This document shows positions 21,867-32,688 of a DNA stretch of 64,000 bases, one piece after another. The notes under the pieces were generated by a model. The model saw only the letters and a list, made by a program, of their open reading frames with translations. It did no database searches and was not told the DNA's origin. The DNA comes from Corynespora cassiicola (Eukaryota > Ascomycota > Dothideomycetes > Pleosporales > Corynesporascaceae): assembly GCA_022059125.1 (NCBI GenBank), contig JAEUWY010000010.1, forward strand, positions 62,001-126,000, written 5' to 3'. The first letter of the stretch is position 1. Each line of letters opens with the position of its first letter. Both the position numbers and the translations under genes were made by a program.

Positions 21867-23426
21867 GGTGATGATCAGGATGTGAAGATTTCTTAAACTT
21901 TGTTGCTTGGAATCTGCAAAGTCGTGTGTCGTCTCGATTTTGAGCAGACTTCGCCGTCTCTTTATACTGCCATCGCCCTTCTAGCGTGGCCAGTACTAAT
22001 GCTGCGCTCGTCCCTTTGATTCGAGGCATTTTCTATTCACATTCAGATCTTCATCTTGAAAGTGCACGGCCAAGTTTCCTGAATGCGAGATGGGGTAAGA
22101 AAAACCGCTCGGTGGTACATCGTGATCAGGGCAGGCAGGGAATGAAGCAACCCTACCGCCGGCGACTGCGGTCGCACATCAATATCGAATTCGGTGTCAC
22201 ATCCTACTACGGGAAGGAGGACGGGGGACTTGAAACTGTCCGCAGTCAATGACCACAGATATTCCAAGGAAATAACTCGTGGGTTGGCAGATCCTTGCCT
22301 TTATCCTTGCCTACCCCAGGCCAAGAAATGCGGGGAAGCTTGACCTCCAGGCACCATGGACGGGCGCTAGGTGACCGTGCGTCTGGCTTGGAATTTAAGA
22401 GCCTCGGAACTATCAACGGCTTTCAGTATACATGTGAAAGCATGTGCAGTGCTTGCCTTCTTGACCTTCTTTTGTGCCAAACTGACGCTTGCAAATATTT
22501 AGGCTGAGGTTTGTTGACGGCCGTTGATTGTTCATCTCTCCAAGAAAACGACATTAAAGAGAATGTAGAAGGCACAGATTTTGATGTTTCCTTAGGTAGA
22601 TTTTTTGACTCATTCAATTCAGGTGATGATCATCCGGATCCTTATGATCGCTGTCGGAGTTGATCTGCACCAGCTAGGCGTTACAAATCGCAAAGCCGCC
22701 GATGTTCAGTGTATGTGGAGAATCAGATATGACGATCGTCAAAGAAAGGCCGATCATGTCACCAAGCGACAATAAACGTGATTGAGATGAAAGTTTTGAA
22801 TGGGACTTTTGCCTCCTTGATCTTTTGCCACTATGCGTAAAGGTCGACTTCGGGTATACAATGTTCAAATAGAATAAGCAGGATCACACAGTGACCGTGG
22901 TCCAAAATCGCAGAACAGACACATAAGGGCTATCATTAAACAATGCCCGGAGACATGAAAGCGAGGGAGCTCTCACACCAAAATGCAAGATATAATGTTC
23001 AGTGGAAAGCAACGTCCTTACACCGTCCCGGAAAAATGATATCCTTCAGTACTATGAACTTCGGAGTGGCACATATCAGCTTGGCTGCCCGAGACATCAA
23101 TCATTGATGGATGTTATTCCCGGGAAATTCCAATTTCGAGCTTCTTGGTCGGTTAGCCCCAGTCTGCACTCCGTTAACACTACATATGACCGGAGGGAAA
23201 CAGCTATGCCCGTGTCAATTTTAGATGTATTGATTTAGAACTCTGGAAAGGCAAGAGACGACCGAAATACAAGAATTATATCCGAGGCTCGGGGTTTCAC
23301 TGTGTAATCACCACGGAATCCGCCCATAATATGAAATCCTCCATCGGCAGACACATCTCGATACGAAGCCTTTGGACGCATTGAATCCTTACCAAAGGAA
23401 AATAAAATAAGCCATTGAGTCAATAA
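21867..23426. other. Intergenic, no gene seen
   Basis: About 1.56 kb, AT-rich in the second half. It contains the CFEM gene promoter and the 3' flank of the Clr5-ankyrin gene. No supported coding frame. Confidence 0.5.
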
Positions 23427-26400
23427 CTAAGATAAGAGGCCACCTCCTGCAATGTTACCGCCGGCCATATCGTACAGCCTGTCTGCTAACTCCTTCGCCG
23501 CAATCTGCCCACTCTTTTCTGCGAAATCCGCTCCTCTTCGATACTGTCTACCACCGTCTCCTACAATATCCGCCCCCTTTTGCACCAGTAGCAACATCAT
23601 GTCAATTTGTCCATATTCGGTTGCCCATTCGAATGCCGTCCGTCCGTGAAAAAGGCTGGGACCAGCGTTGATGTTTGCACCACATTGTATAAGCAACGAA
23701 GCTATCCCAAGAAAACCATTTTGAGCGGCAAACTGGATTGCCGTTCCACCTTGACGGTGAGCTGATACACCATTGGGGTCTGCACCATGATCGAGAAGAA
23801 ATTTGATCATGTCCATAGCGCCGATCTCAGCCGCATATTGAAGCGGAGTTCGACAAACATCCCCTGTTGCCTGGAGATTAATGTTGGCGCCATATTGAAT
23901 CAAAAGCTCCATCTTTTCCAAGGATCCAGCAGCAATCGCTTGCATCAAGGCTGTTCTTGAGATGCAGGTAGTAATACCATCTGTACGTGTGGCGAATCTC
24001 CTATCCAGATGAACTATACCATTAGGATTTGCCTCATGGTCAAGGAAGAGTTTTAGTATTTCAATGCTTCTGGGATGTTTGCTCAATATAGCTTGTCCCA
24101 GTGGACTGACGAAAGGTTCCTTTCCCTCAGCATGTCGATCCTTTTCAAAATCATTGACGAGACTAGTACAGTCGGTTGCGCTGACTATGACTGAGATCAT
24201 GTCAAAGTCATTGTTCTTCAGCAATTCTGACAGAGCCAATCCGTTGAAAAGCCTCCTTCCCTTTTTAGGGGTGTTTAGGGCCAGACCAACAAGTTTCTTG
24301 ACTACCTGTAGGTTTCCTTGTCTGATAGCTATAATAAGCGCCATATAGTTGGTTGGATCTGCTCCTAGTTCCAAAAGTTTGTCTATGAGACTAGCATTTC
24401 TTGCGAGTACAGCTGCAGAGAGAGAGCTTACTGGTGGAAGGCCATACTTCCACTTTGGCTCAGGGCCGATGATATCAACCCCTAGATCAATAAGCAGCTC
24501 TATGAACTTGTCTTGTCGCTCCAATATTGCAAGTTCTATGATTGATACTGTCTGTTTGCTTGTCAAGAATTTTTCTCCTCTTCCGGTAATATCTGCTTTA
24601 TGCCAATAGCTTGGATGAACCAATTTGGCAACGCAGCGGATAAATTCCACATCTTCACAGTACACGATCCTCCCATGGTTTATGTGTAACGGTAAGGATG
24701 GCGGCAGAGGAGGAATTTCCCTTGGGGCCCTCGTGAAAGTAAACGTATCACCGACGATGAATACCCAATTGAAATTCAGGGATTCGCAAGCTGCCTCGAT
24801 GACAACATCAAGTAATTCTGGTCTTGGATCTGGTTCTATGCATCCCAGAACTTCAATGATGATTTCTTCGTTTCCAGCTTTCACGACTTCGTAAATCAAC
24901 TCTAACAGCTGCCCACCCCTGACCTTGGTCTCCTTTGAAGCACATGTCAAGAAGAAGCGTAGAAATGACTTGTCTTCAGACTTGGAAGATGCTGTAAGAA
25001 TATCTTCCTTGAAGGCTCCTTTCTCCCACGTCTCCAGTAAAGTCAGTCCATTTTCCTCGAAGAGGGCTACTGCAGAAGTAAAGCCAATTTTGATTGCCTC
25101 TATCATCGCTTGTTCATGCGGTGGTGCTCCAAGCTGAATTAAACGCTCAACAAGGGAAATACTGCGAATCTTAACCGCACTGGCCAAACAATCGTCATTG
25201 GGTCTGACTTTACCCAAAATCATTTCAATTGCGGGAAAATTCTCTTTCTTTATTGCATGTTGGAGAGATCCAAGAAGATTAAATTCAAGAGTTCTGTATC
25301 CTGCAACTTTATAAGAGTGTTCATTGAGAAGAACTCCCCAGTTGTCCAGTACATTCTTGGTGGCACGAAGGGCTGTTTCCTTTTCAGCGAGTCGATGGAT
25401 ATTCCATAGAAAGCTTGTTTTGAAATAAGCTTCAAATAGTGGTCCGCGGTATTCTTCGATAAAAGTTGAGAGGACTTTTGGATCCGAGAATTTCAGCATC
25501 TTTTCTTTGGTCTTTAGATCTGGTATAGCTCCAGCCTTCAGCAAAGCGGAGAGTGTTTCCATCGTACGTTGCTGTATAGTACCTCCTTCGGGCTCTGATT
25601 CCAAGCAGAGGGCCAATGGATTCCCATGGCAAAATGTATTGGGATCGGCTCCATGTGATACAAGTAGATTGATCATCTCGTGGTCTCCGCGCAATGAAGA
25701 TCTTTCCAGAGGAGTGTAAAGAAAATTTGAAACACGGTATCTCACTCGGTTTAGCTGCAAATCTCTCTTGAGAATCAGGCCTACAGTCTTTGTGGAGCCT
25801 GCCTCCAATGCAGACCAAAACATTCCTTCTTGAAATGACTGAGACATGAGAGGTGGAATGGAGTCCAGAATGCGGTTGATTTGACTAGCTGGTTGGCTGT
25901 AGATAGTGTCAAGAACTCCTTTGTGGATTGGATCCCAGGAAATTAGTTGCCTCCGAGACTGCGCAGGGGCAGAGGATCGGTTTATCAAGCTAGAGACTAC
26001 TGAGTAGATCAGTCTTGCTTCTATGCTCTGACTCTCAAGAACTGTTTCAATTTCTGGCGCATAGCTCCCATTAGGAGTCCAAGTGACTGTGGAAAGCTGC
26101 CTTCCTATCCCTTGCATCTTCCCTTTGGCTATACGGAGTATGTTTAAATCAAGCCGCTCCAGGATGGAAATGCTGCTGAAGCCTGTGTAGTTGTTCGAGT
26201 CTTTTAGAATATCCAAGTTCGTAAAAGGTTGTGCGTCTGACATGCCCATGACTGAAAGTTCTGGGAGCGAGGGTGTCCCGTCTGTCAAAGAAGAGAGTAA
26301 ATCCATTGGTTGTGGCGGTTGATCCAGCCCGAAGGGTAGGTTTCCTATTCCGGTACTCCAGCTAGGCTCAGGAAATTGGGGCGTCTCTAACATCTCATTG

Positions 26401-26974
26401 GGTATCCCCAGAGCGGTCTGCAAATCGTTTTCAACCTGGAACAGATTGAATTGGATAGATTCGTGGGCTCTTATGGGGAGAGGAAAGCTTTGCGTCGTCG
26501 GTTGCTGGGTTTCCGGGGAGCCAAATAGCTCAAAAGGTGTTCTTGGCGCTTTCTTTTGTCGAATGATGCCACGACTGCGGACTCTTGCATTCTCTCTCAC
26601 ATCCCTTGTCCTACATGCGACTCTTTCGCTGAAGAACAAATCGGCGGATATCTGGGATGAACCCCCTACACGCCCAAAAAGCTCATCTTTGGTAGAATAC
26701 TTCCGGAAATGCCACTTTTTCTTCAGCTGAGTCTCGTATTGAGCCTTCCTGGATAATTTCAGCCTTGTCCTGGGACGTGGTTTCCACAAGGCTGAGAATG
26801 TGAATATGAGGAATTCACCTACGTAGCAGAGAAGCCGTGATCTCTTTCCATGGTGCGCATGAGGCCATCTTCTCCCAGAAGCGGCCTATCTTCCACGATG
26901 TAGATGCGCTGGATCATGCCTTTGTGCCGGGCCCACTCTTCCTCGGAGATCCTGCGCCGACGTGACTGGTCCAT
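23427..26974 (-). CDS. Clr5-domain ankyrin-repeat protein
   Basis: Exons 26974-26823 and 26748-23427, joined over a 74-nt intron, give about 1157 aa. The join is diagnostic: I-S-E-E-E-W and M-E-R-D-H-G-F-S-A-T from exon 1 meet K-A-Q-Y-E-T-Q-L-K-K-K-W from exon 2, completing a Clr5 domain (a short helical N-terminal domain common in fungi). Ankyrin-like units begin near residue 380. The clearest run is in the last ~250 residues, e.g. L-L-I-Q-Y-G-A-N-I-N, F-L-L-D-H-G-A-D-P-N and L-L-I-Q-C-G-A-N-I-N, four or five regular repeats in a row. Probably a protein-interaction scaffold; partner and process unknown. Reading the second exon alone would give a false N-terminus encoded by intron sequence. 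Confidence 0.85.
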
Positions 26975-28005
26975 GGTGATTCCTTGTACAGTAGTGAAGC
27001 TAAATGACGAGCCTCAGAAGTCCCTAGTATATGAGCAAAAGCGAGCTCTACAATGTTGTTCGACACTCCTAGACGCTTGGTAAGTTTAGGTGTGCAGAGC
27101 ATTGAAGGCAGACTCGCTCGGGAACGGCATTGCCAACTCACATGACTTCCGGTGAGACGCTGACATGTTAGCCGCCTTCTCTGAAATCTGATTTCCTCAA
27201 AGCCAATCAAAGGGTGCGCCAGCAGGCCAAAGCCAGCCACAGCTGCAGCTGCATGCACTTCGCCCTGTGAATAACCGATACGAGGTTAAGGTATCCAACC
27301 ACAGCAAAATCGCACTTTTCAAAATCTGATTTCCTTCACGTCTCACGGATGTTCAGAACAGTATATTGTGCGATTTCCCAAATGCGACTTCTTGGATTTC
27401 AGAAATGAGCGTCTTTCGTGTTTCAAAAACAGATTTTCGAAATTCGGTATTCTGATTTCCTGCGGCTGTGCAGGTAAAAGCGAACAAGCCATGACGGGAG
27501 GTGAGGGGTCGGCTAAAGTGGAGAAGCTGACGATTCCCAATACGGCACCCTTGAACGCTTCATTTTTGATTTCTGATTTCTTGGATCTAAGATTTCCACA
27601 GTCCCAATCGCGCTGCGCAGCGACAACCCCAGAAAAAGGTAGTGTGTTGTGCGCTGACGACGGACGCTCAGAAATCGCATTTCCAGAAATGGGCTGACCA
27701 CTTGACGATCCAAAGTCGCCTTTTCAGAAATGTGTTTGCTGACGACAAGAATCCGAAACAATGCCTCCTCTTACAGTTACCGGAATCTGATTGTAAAAGT
27801 GAACGGTGTATACTTATAAGATTGAAACATTCGCAAAAGTTCAAAAGTACAGTCTTTAGCGGCATACTCAAGCTCACCAACACTACAAGTACGCCTTTGC
27901 CCTGGTGTACTTAACCAGCTACAAAGGACGGGAGAAAGAATCCTTATCCGTTTCATTTCATTTCAACTCCAACTTGATCCGTTTTCATAAAGGACTGCAT
28001 TCATC
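26975..28005. promoter_or_regulatory. Divergent intergenic region with repeated TCTGATTTCCT
   Basis: About 1 kb between divergent starts. The 11-mer TCTGATTTCCT occurs exactly at 27187-27197, 27325-27335 and 27451-27461. Looser GATTTC or GAAATC copies occur in both orientations near 27371, 27394, 27571, 27591 and 27670-27690. It may be a cluster of regulator sites; see findings. Confidence 0.35.
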
Positions 28006-28407
28006 ATGGTGTGGAACAGCGAATCCATCATCGCGTTGGTCACGTTGTTCGTTACTTGCGCCCCAATGGCGGCACTCTTGTGGGGCTGTGTGCTGAGACG
28101 CACAAGACGATCGCAATCACAGGGTAAGGAACTGTGCCCACCAGCGCGATGAAAACGCGCAAACTCTTGAACTTGGGCTGACATACAAGCGTCAGACATC
28201 GAGGACATCGAAAGCTCCGCATCTGCACATTCTCAGAAGTACCCAATGATCGCATACAAAGCACCGCCAAGTGCCCCGCCTCCGCGCCAATGGGCGTACA
28301 TTGTGCGGAGGGAGTCATCGCTGCATGCGATTGTAGCAATAGAGCACATCCCGGATGTCATGGAGAATTGCGAAGAATTTACCTGGGCTGGACCCGCGTC
28401 TCTATGA
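28006..28407 (+). CDS. Small single-pass membrane protein, unknown
   Basis: Exons 28006-28123 and 28190-28407, joined over a 66-nt intron (GTAAGG...ACAAG, branch CTGAC), give 111 aa in phase. Residues 8-30 form one hydrophobic segment (I-I-A-L-V-T-L-F-V through L-W-G-C-V-L) followed directly by R-R-T-R-R, so the C-terminal ~75 residues should face the cytosol by the positive-inside rule. That tail is acidic at first (D-I-E-D-I-E) and then has a Pro-rich A-P-P-S-A-P-P-P. No family recognised. Support comes from clean splice sites, the membrane segment and a single good ATG; it could still be spurious. Confidence 0.55.
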
Positions 28408-29561
28408 ATGATTTGGGAGGACTAAACCTTCAAACAACCCGATGACGCCTCGCGGCATACCATTTGCCGACTGCAGCATACGATCCCCTGGCTCGGCCAA
28501 GTCGAGTGCGGATTATTACTGGACTAGAAAAGCACTCTAAGATACTGTATACTCTTGGTACGCTTCGTCCCGCAGCCGGGAAAGACTATACCTTATCGTC
28601 TGCATCTCGGGCCATGCACGCCAAGCATGGCACAAGAGTCACATCGGCCACAGTAGCCAGCCTCTTCTGTAATTTGGGTTCAAATCACGCTTCTTCAACC
28701 AAGAAAGAGGTCAGGTACTCTGATTCGAGCGGAGCTGGTTTTTCCAAGTCTATGGCATGTTCAATTGCGATGCTTTAGTGAGGGGAAGGTCTAATGGAAT
28801 CCACTACAAGTCATCGTGCAAGTGGATGGAGTATCTTGACAGCGATGTATTGGTGGTCGTATGATGTGAGAGGTATATAAAGAGCGCAATTGTGTTGTTT
28901 AATACTAGAAGATTGTGCCAAGTGCCAGGCCGCTTGGCCAGTCCAGCATACAGAAAATAGATGCCTGTGCTATGAAGCAGTTTTCGTCCCCCAGACCAAT
29001 GATTTTTGCTTTATTTCTACTTTCTATTACTCTAGAAGATGCAAGAATCCAATCATCTCATGCTCAACTGAAAGGCTCTCAGCAAGGATACAGAAACTAT
29101 ACGCAAATAGGCTTACACATCTCCTACTCAACCCACGACACCATTCGGGCCGGACGCCCAAATGGCAGAGATACAGGGCGCGCCATTTCAAATTTCGTGC
29201 TAAAGCACTAGTCGCCCCCTCCACCTAATGAATGATGTCAGAAAATCCTGACAGGCACAATGCGATTGTGCAGCCCCACGCCCATCATAGCCATATCAAG
29301 AAACGGACTTCTCCAGCAACCATCGACCGGACAAATGAACTCGGCAAATAGCAGAGTATCCGATACCCGAAAGCCGTTGTCAAACAGGCAGATCAGTATG
29401 GCTGCTGCATCAAGAATTGTAACTTCCCAGCGACATTCGGACGGATATTTGAATCCGCCCGACGGCTGAACGTTGCGATTCGCCCTTGGTACATATACAT
29501 CGTCGTCCGCCCACTACATCTTTGCTCCAAACTCGCTCTGCTCCTTCGCCCCAAAACAACC
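28408..29561. other. Intergenic, no gene seen
   Basis: About 1.15 kb. Short open frames at 28464-28778 and 28915-29211 show no domain, signal peptide or splice continuity and are not called. Confidence 0.5.
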
Positions 29562-30664
29562 ATGCACGCCATAAAAATCCTCTCCAAAGGCCACGCCGCC
29601 GTCCAAGAAGTCCCAACCCCCACCCTCCGCCCCGGCTACGTCCTCGCGAAAACCGTCGCCGTAGCCCTAAACCCCTCGGACTGGAAGCACATCGACTTCC
29701 TCGACAGCGAGGGCACGACCTGCGGGGCCGACTTTGCCGGCGTCGTTTGCGACACCAACGGCGTGCCGGGAGTTTCCGTCGGGGACCACATCGCTGGGTT
29801 CGTGCACGGGGGCAACCGGCGTCTGCCCGAGGATGGCGCATTTGGGGAGTACGTGTTGGTGAGGGAAGGGTTGTATGTCAAGATTCCCGAGAGCGTTGGG
29901 TTTGAGGCGGCGGCCACACTGGGCGCGGCCGTCGTCACGGTGGGCCATGCGTTGTATCAGATGTTGGGTTTTCCGCTTCCTGGGGAGGGGGAGGAGGGGG
30001 AGAAAAAGTCGGTGCTGATATATGCGGGGAGCACGGCTACGGGGGCCATTGCTATTCAATTCGCGAAGCTGTAAGCCAAACCCCCACGAACCGGCAACAG
30101 AAAATCCGTGGGCTGAATTTGAACTTGTATAGCTCGGGACTCGAAGTCATCACAACCTGCTCGCCCCGCAACTTCGACATGGTGAAGAACCTGGGGGCTT
30201 CGGCCGTGTTCGATTACAGCGCGCCCGACTGCGGCGCCAAAATCAGGGAATACACCAACAATCGCATGTACCACGCCCTGGACTGCATCTCCGAGGGTAC
30301 CTCGGCGCAGATCTGCGCCGACGCTCTGTCCACAGACACCTCCGCCAAGAAGCCGGCCTACTGTGCGCTTCTACCTATAGAGCTCCCCCGTGCGGACGTC
30401 GAGTACAAGTTCACGATGGGGTATACGGCTACGAACGAGTCATTTGTGAAAGCGGGACTGGAATTTCCCGCCAGTGAGGAGGACCATCGTTTTGCGATGC
30501 GGTTTTGCAAGTTGAGCGAGAAGTTGCTGGCGGAGGGCAAGTTTAAGCCGCACCAACAGGATATTCGGAAGGGGCCGCTTGAGAAGGTGCTGGATGGGGT
30601 TGACGAGCTAAGGCAGGGGAAAGTTAGTGGGAAGAAGATTGTGTACCGGATTGCGGATCCATAA
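29562..30664 (+). CDS. ToxD-like MDR oxidoreductase / trans-enoyl reductase
   Basis: NADPH-dependent medium-chain dehydrogenase without structural zinc, 346 aa. Exons 29562-30070 and 30133-30664 across a 62-nt intron restore Q-F-A-K-L-S-G-L-E-V-I, the Rossmann strand after the coenzyme helix. Seen: N-P-S-D-W-K-H near residue 40 and G-A-D-F-A-G-V near 57, both typical of fungal ToxD/enoyl-reductase-like proteins, then Y-A-G-S-T-A-T-G-A as the nucleotide loop and a C-terminal segment with E-K-V-L-D-G-V. Relatives work as partner reductases in polyketide pathways, but no polyketide synthase is in this window, so a free-standing role is as likely. Confidence 0.88.
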
Positions 30665-31205
30665 AATCGGGGCTTCGATATTAGGAGAGTATACGGGAGG
30701 TATCGTTCTTCCTCCCATAAGGCTCTCATAACCGAATCTTCGAGAGCAAAGCAACGTAAGACCTCGACCGCGGTCTTTCTTTAGAAAATATGGAAAGCGG
30801 GTCTAAGGCGTAGGAGTTGGGGATTTCCTGTTCCCGACATAATACCCAGTACATGTTTGGACAATCAAAGACGTAAAAACCCCAAGTTTTCAGATTCTTG
30901 CTCGGCGGAGTCTTGGATAGCCGTGGTGTGCTTCCCAAGGTTATTATCGTGCAGTCATGCGGATAGGAGTGGCGCAGAGTAAGCGTTGCTCGGGCATTTT
31001 TCGGGTTTGGATTTGCTTCCGGCATTCGGTATTCGATTCTCGAAATACTGCCTTGAGTCGTTTGAGAATGTTGTTCCATGTTCCATAACGGAATCAACAA
31101 TGACACACGCCGTGCATAAGATGGTCGGATTGAAAAATGGATATCGAAAATGCACCATGACGCCTTCAAGTCGGTCCTCGTATCGTCCAGCCAAGGAGGC
31201 ATTGC
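30665..31205. other. Convergent intergenic
   Basis: 541 bases between the stops of the reductase and the kinetochore gene. A minus-strand frame at 30726-31202 has no family features and is not called. Confidence 0.5.
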
Positions 31206-32090
31206 TCAGCTCTTCAGCCTCTGCACCAGGCCCTCAATGCGCCCGATAGCCTTTCTGCTGAGAGCCATATCCCGTGACCCGTGCTGGTCCCTCACGACCA
31301 CTCTGTCAATCTCGCCATCCTTGGTGACCTTCATGATGCCCACGCGCCCGTTGGACCAGGAGACTTTGACTTCCCTCACGCCCATGTCCGCCTCGATATC
31401 GATTATTCTGACTGGGCCACTCCGCCGCTCGGCTTCCTCGTCATTCTCTTCGTCCTCATCGTCGCTAACGAATGCATTCAGCACGACGCCCACGCTGTGA
31501 CCCTCTTCTTCCTTTTGATCCCCATCTCCATCCTTCAGCCCCGCCTCCTCCCTCAACTTCCTGACAACCTCCTTCCGCAGATGCCACCCAACCAACTCCC
31601 TCCTCAGCGCCTTCCCAAACCTGACAAGATCCTGCTCCCCACCCTTCCCCTCCCCGCCACCCAACCACCTCTGCACCAAGAGCCCCAGCGCCACACACGC
31701 CGGCACCGTATGCCTATGCACCCGCAACCTCCCGCCCTCCCCGCGATTTAACAGCACATAGTACGTCTCGGCGAAGCCACCGGGGACAGGCACATCGACG
31801 CGCACGCCCAACACCCTGCCGGCATCGACGGCGTTGGGATCCGGGTCCTGGACCTTGAAAGCAGTGAGGCCGGCGCAGGCGCGGTGAGCGTTTTCGGCGT
31901 TGCGGGCGCGCTGGGCGTGGGCGAGGTGGAGGGCGGAGCGGCGGCGCGAGTCGTGGGCTACGGGGCGTTGGGAGAGGCGGTGGGGGAGGGAGGGGTGGGA
32001 GAGGAGGGCTGCGGAGAGGGCGGCGCGGTGGGCGCGCAGGGTGGAGAGGCGGGAGTGAAGGGCGGCAATGTCGGTGTCGAGGGAGGACAT
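31206..32090 (-). CDS. CENP-O / Mcm21 kinetochore subunit
   Basis: Single exon, 294 aa, subunit of the inner-kinetochore COMA complex in the nucleus. Residues 1-45 form a predicted helix of the coiled-coil type (alternating L/A heptads around L-H-S-R-L-S-T-L). Then comes the conserved family core: T-A-F-K-V-Q-D-P-D-P, G-V-R-V-D-V, Y-Y-V-L-L-N-R, L-R-V-H-R-H-T-V-P and F-G-K-A-L-R-R-E-L-V-G-W-H, as in fungal CENP-O proteins. An acidic loop (S-D-D-E-D-E-E-N-D-E-E) separates this core from a C-terminal beta-rich segment. Base composition is markedly GC-rich. It is transcribed away from the acetyl-CoA transporter. Confidence 0.82.
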   Translation of the reverse strand: MSSLDTDIAALHSRLSTLRAHRAALSAALLSHPSLPHRLSQRPVAHDSRRRSALHLAHAQRARNAENAHRACAGLTAFKVQDPDPNAVDAGRVLGVRVDVPVPGGFAETYYVLLNRGEGGRLRVHRHTVPACVALGLLVQRWLGGGEGKGGEQDLVRFGKALRRELVGWHLRKEVVRKLREEAGLKDGDGDQKEEEGHSVGVVLNAFVSDDEDEENDEEAERRSGPVRIIDIEADMGVREVKVSWSNGRVGIMKVTKDGEIDRVVVRDQHGSRDMALSRKAIGRIEGLVQRLKS

Positions 32091-32111
32091 TTTGTAGGCG
32101 CCTGAGGGATG

Positions 32112-32135
32112 GTGGGAGTGGGAGTGGGAGTGGGA
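32112..32135 (+). repeat. (GTGGGA)4 microsatellite
   Basis: Four tandem GTGGGA units followed by a GT-rich run, just upstream of the CENP-O start codon and so in its 5' region. Confidence 0.8.
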
Positions 32136-32688
32136 GTGTGTGCGTGTGTGTGTTGGGGGGGACTGGGCATGGTGGGCGTGGTGTTGATGTTCTGACGCCT
32201 GGTCCTAAAGGGGAATGGTGCGGATCGCGAAGTCACGTGTATGGCATCCGCATCTGACCTCGACCCCCTGGTCGCGAGCCCGAGCCCGAGAAGAGACCAA
32301 AAAAAACAATAGAGAATGCAGCTAGCCCATAAGGCGAAGCTTCTGGAAACGCGGCTAACGCTTCAGATGGGCTGAAACGAGGGGCGGCGAGGTCCAGGCT
32401 AGGGCGTCATCCGCCGGCGGCCAAACGTCGCCATCCGAACTGGACACGTTCCAACCCGCGGACTGGCTGCTGCTACTGCTAGGCTGCGACGGGCCTCGAC
32501 GACGGGCGAACAAAAGCAAAAGGGCATCGTCACACACTCTCTCTCTTCAGTCACATTACGTCTGGACTCGCGCTAGGGCTCGTTTGCGTTAAAGGCCATC
32601 GACCATCTCCTCCGAGGCGGCGCTATTGGCCGAGGGGGTCGAAGAAGATAGATTTCCGTTTCCTTTTGGACCATCTGCTTCTTTATGG
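32136..32688. promoter_or_regulatory. Divergent promoter CENP-O/acetyl-CoA transporter
   Basis: About 550 bases between the two starts; no specific site could be singled out. Confidence 0.35.

Noticed and set aside
26749..26789. N-terminus of the Clr5-ankyrin protein read from the second exon alone
   Set aside because: This stretch is intron; splicing from 26823 to 26748 gives the conserved Clr5 domain instead.
28464..28778. 104-codon frame between the membrane protein and the reductase
   Set aside because: No recognisable domain; a random-looking frame in a gene-poor gap.
30726..31202. 158-codon minus-strand frame in the convergent gap
   Set aside because: Overlaps the 3' flanks of two real genes and has no homology signal that I can see.
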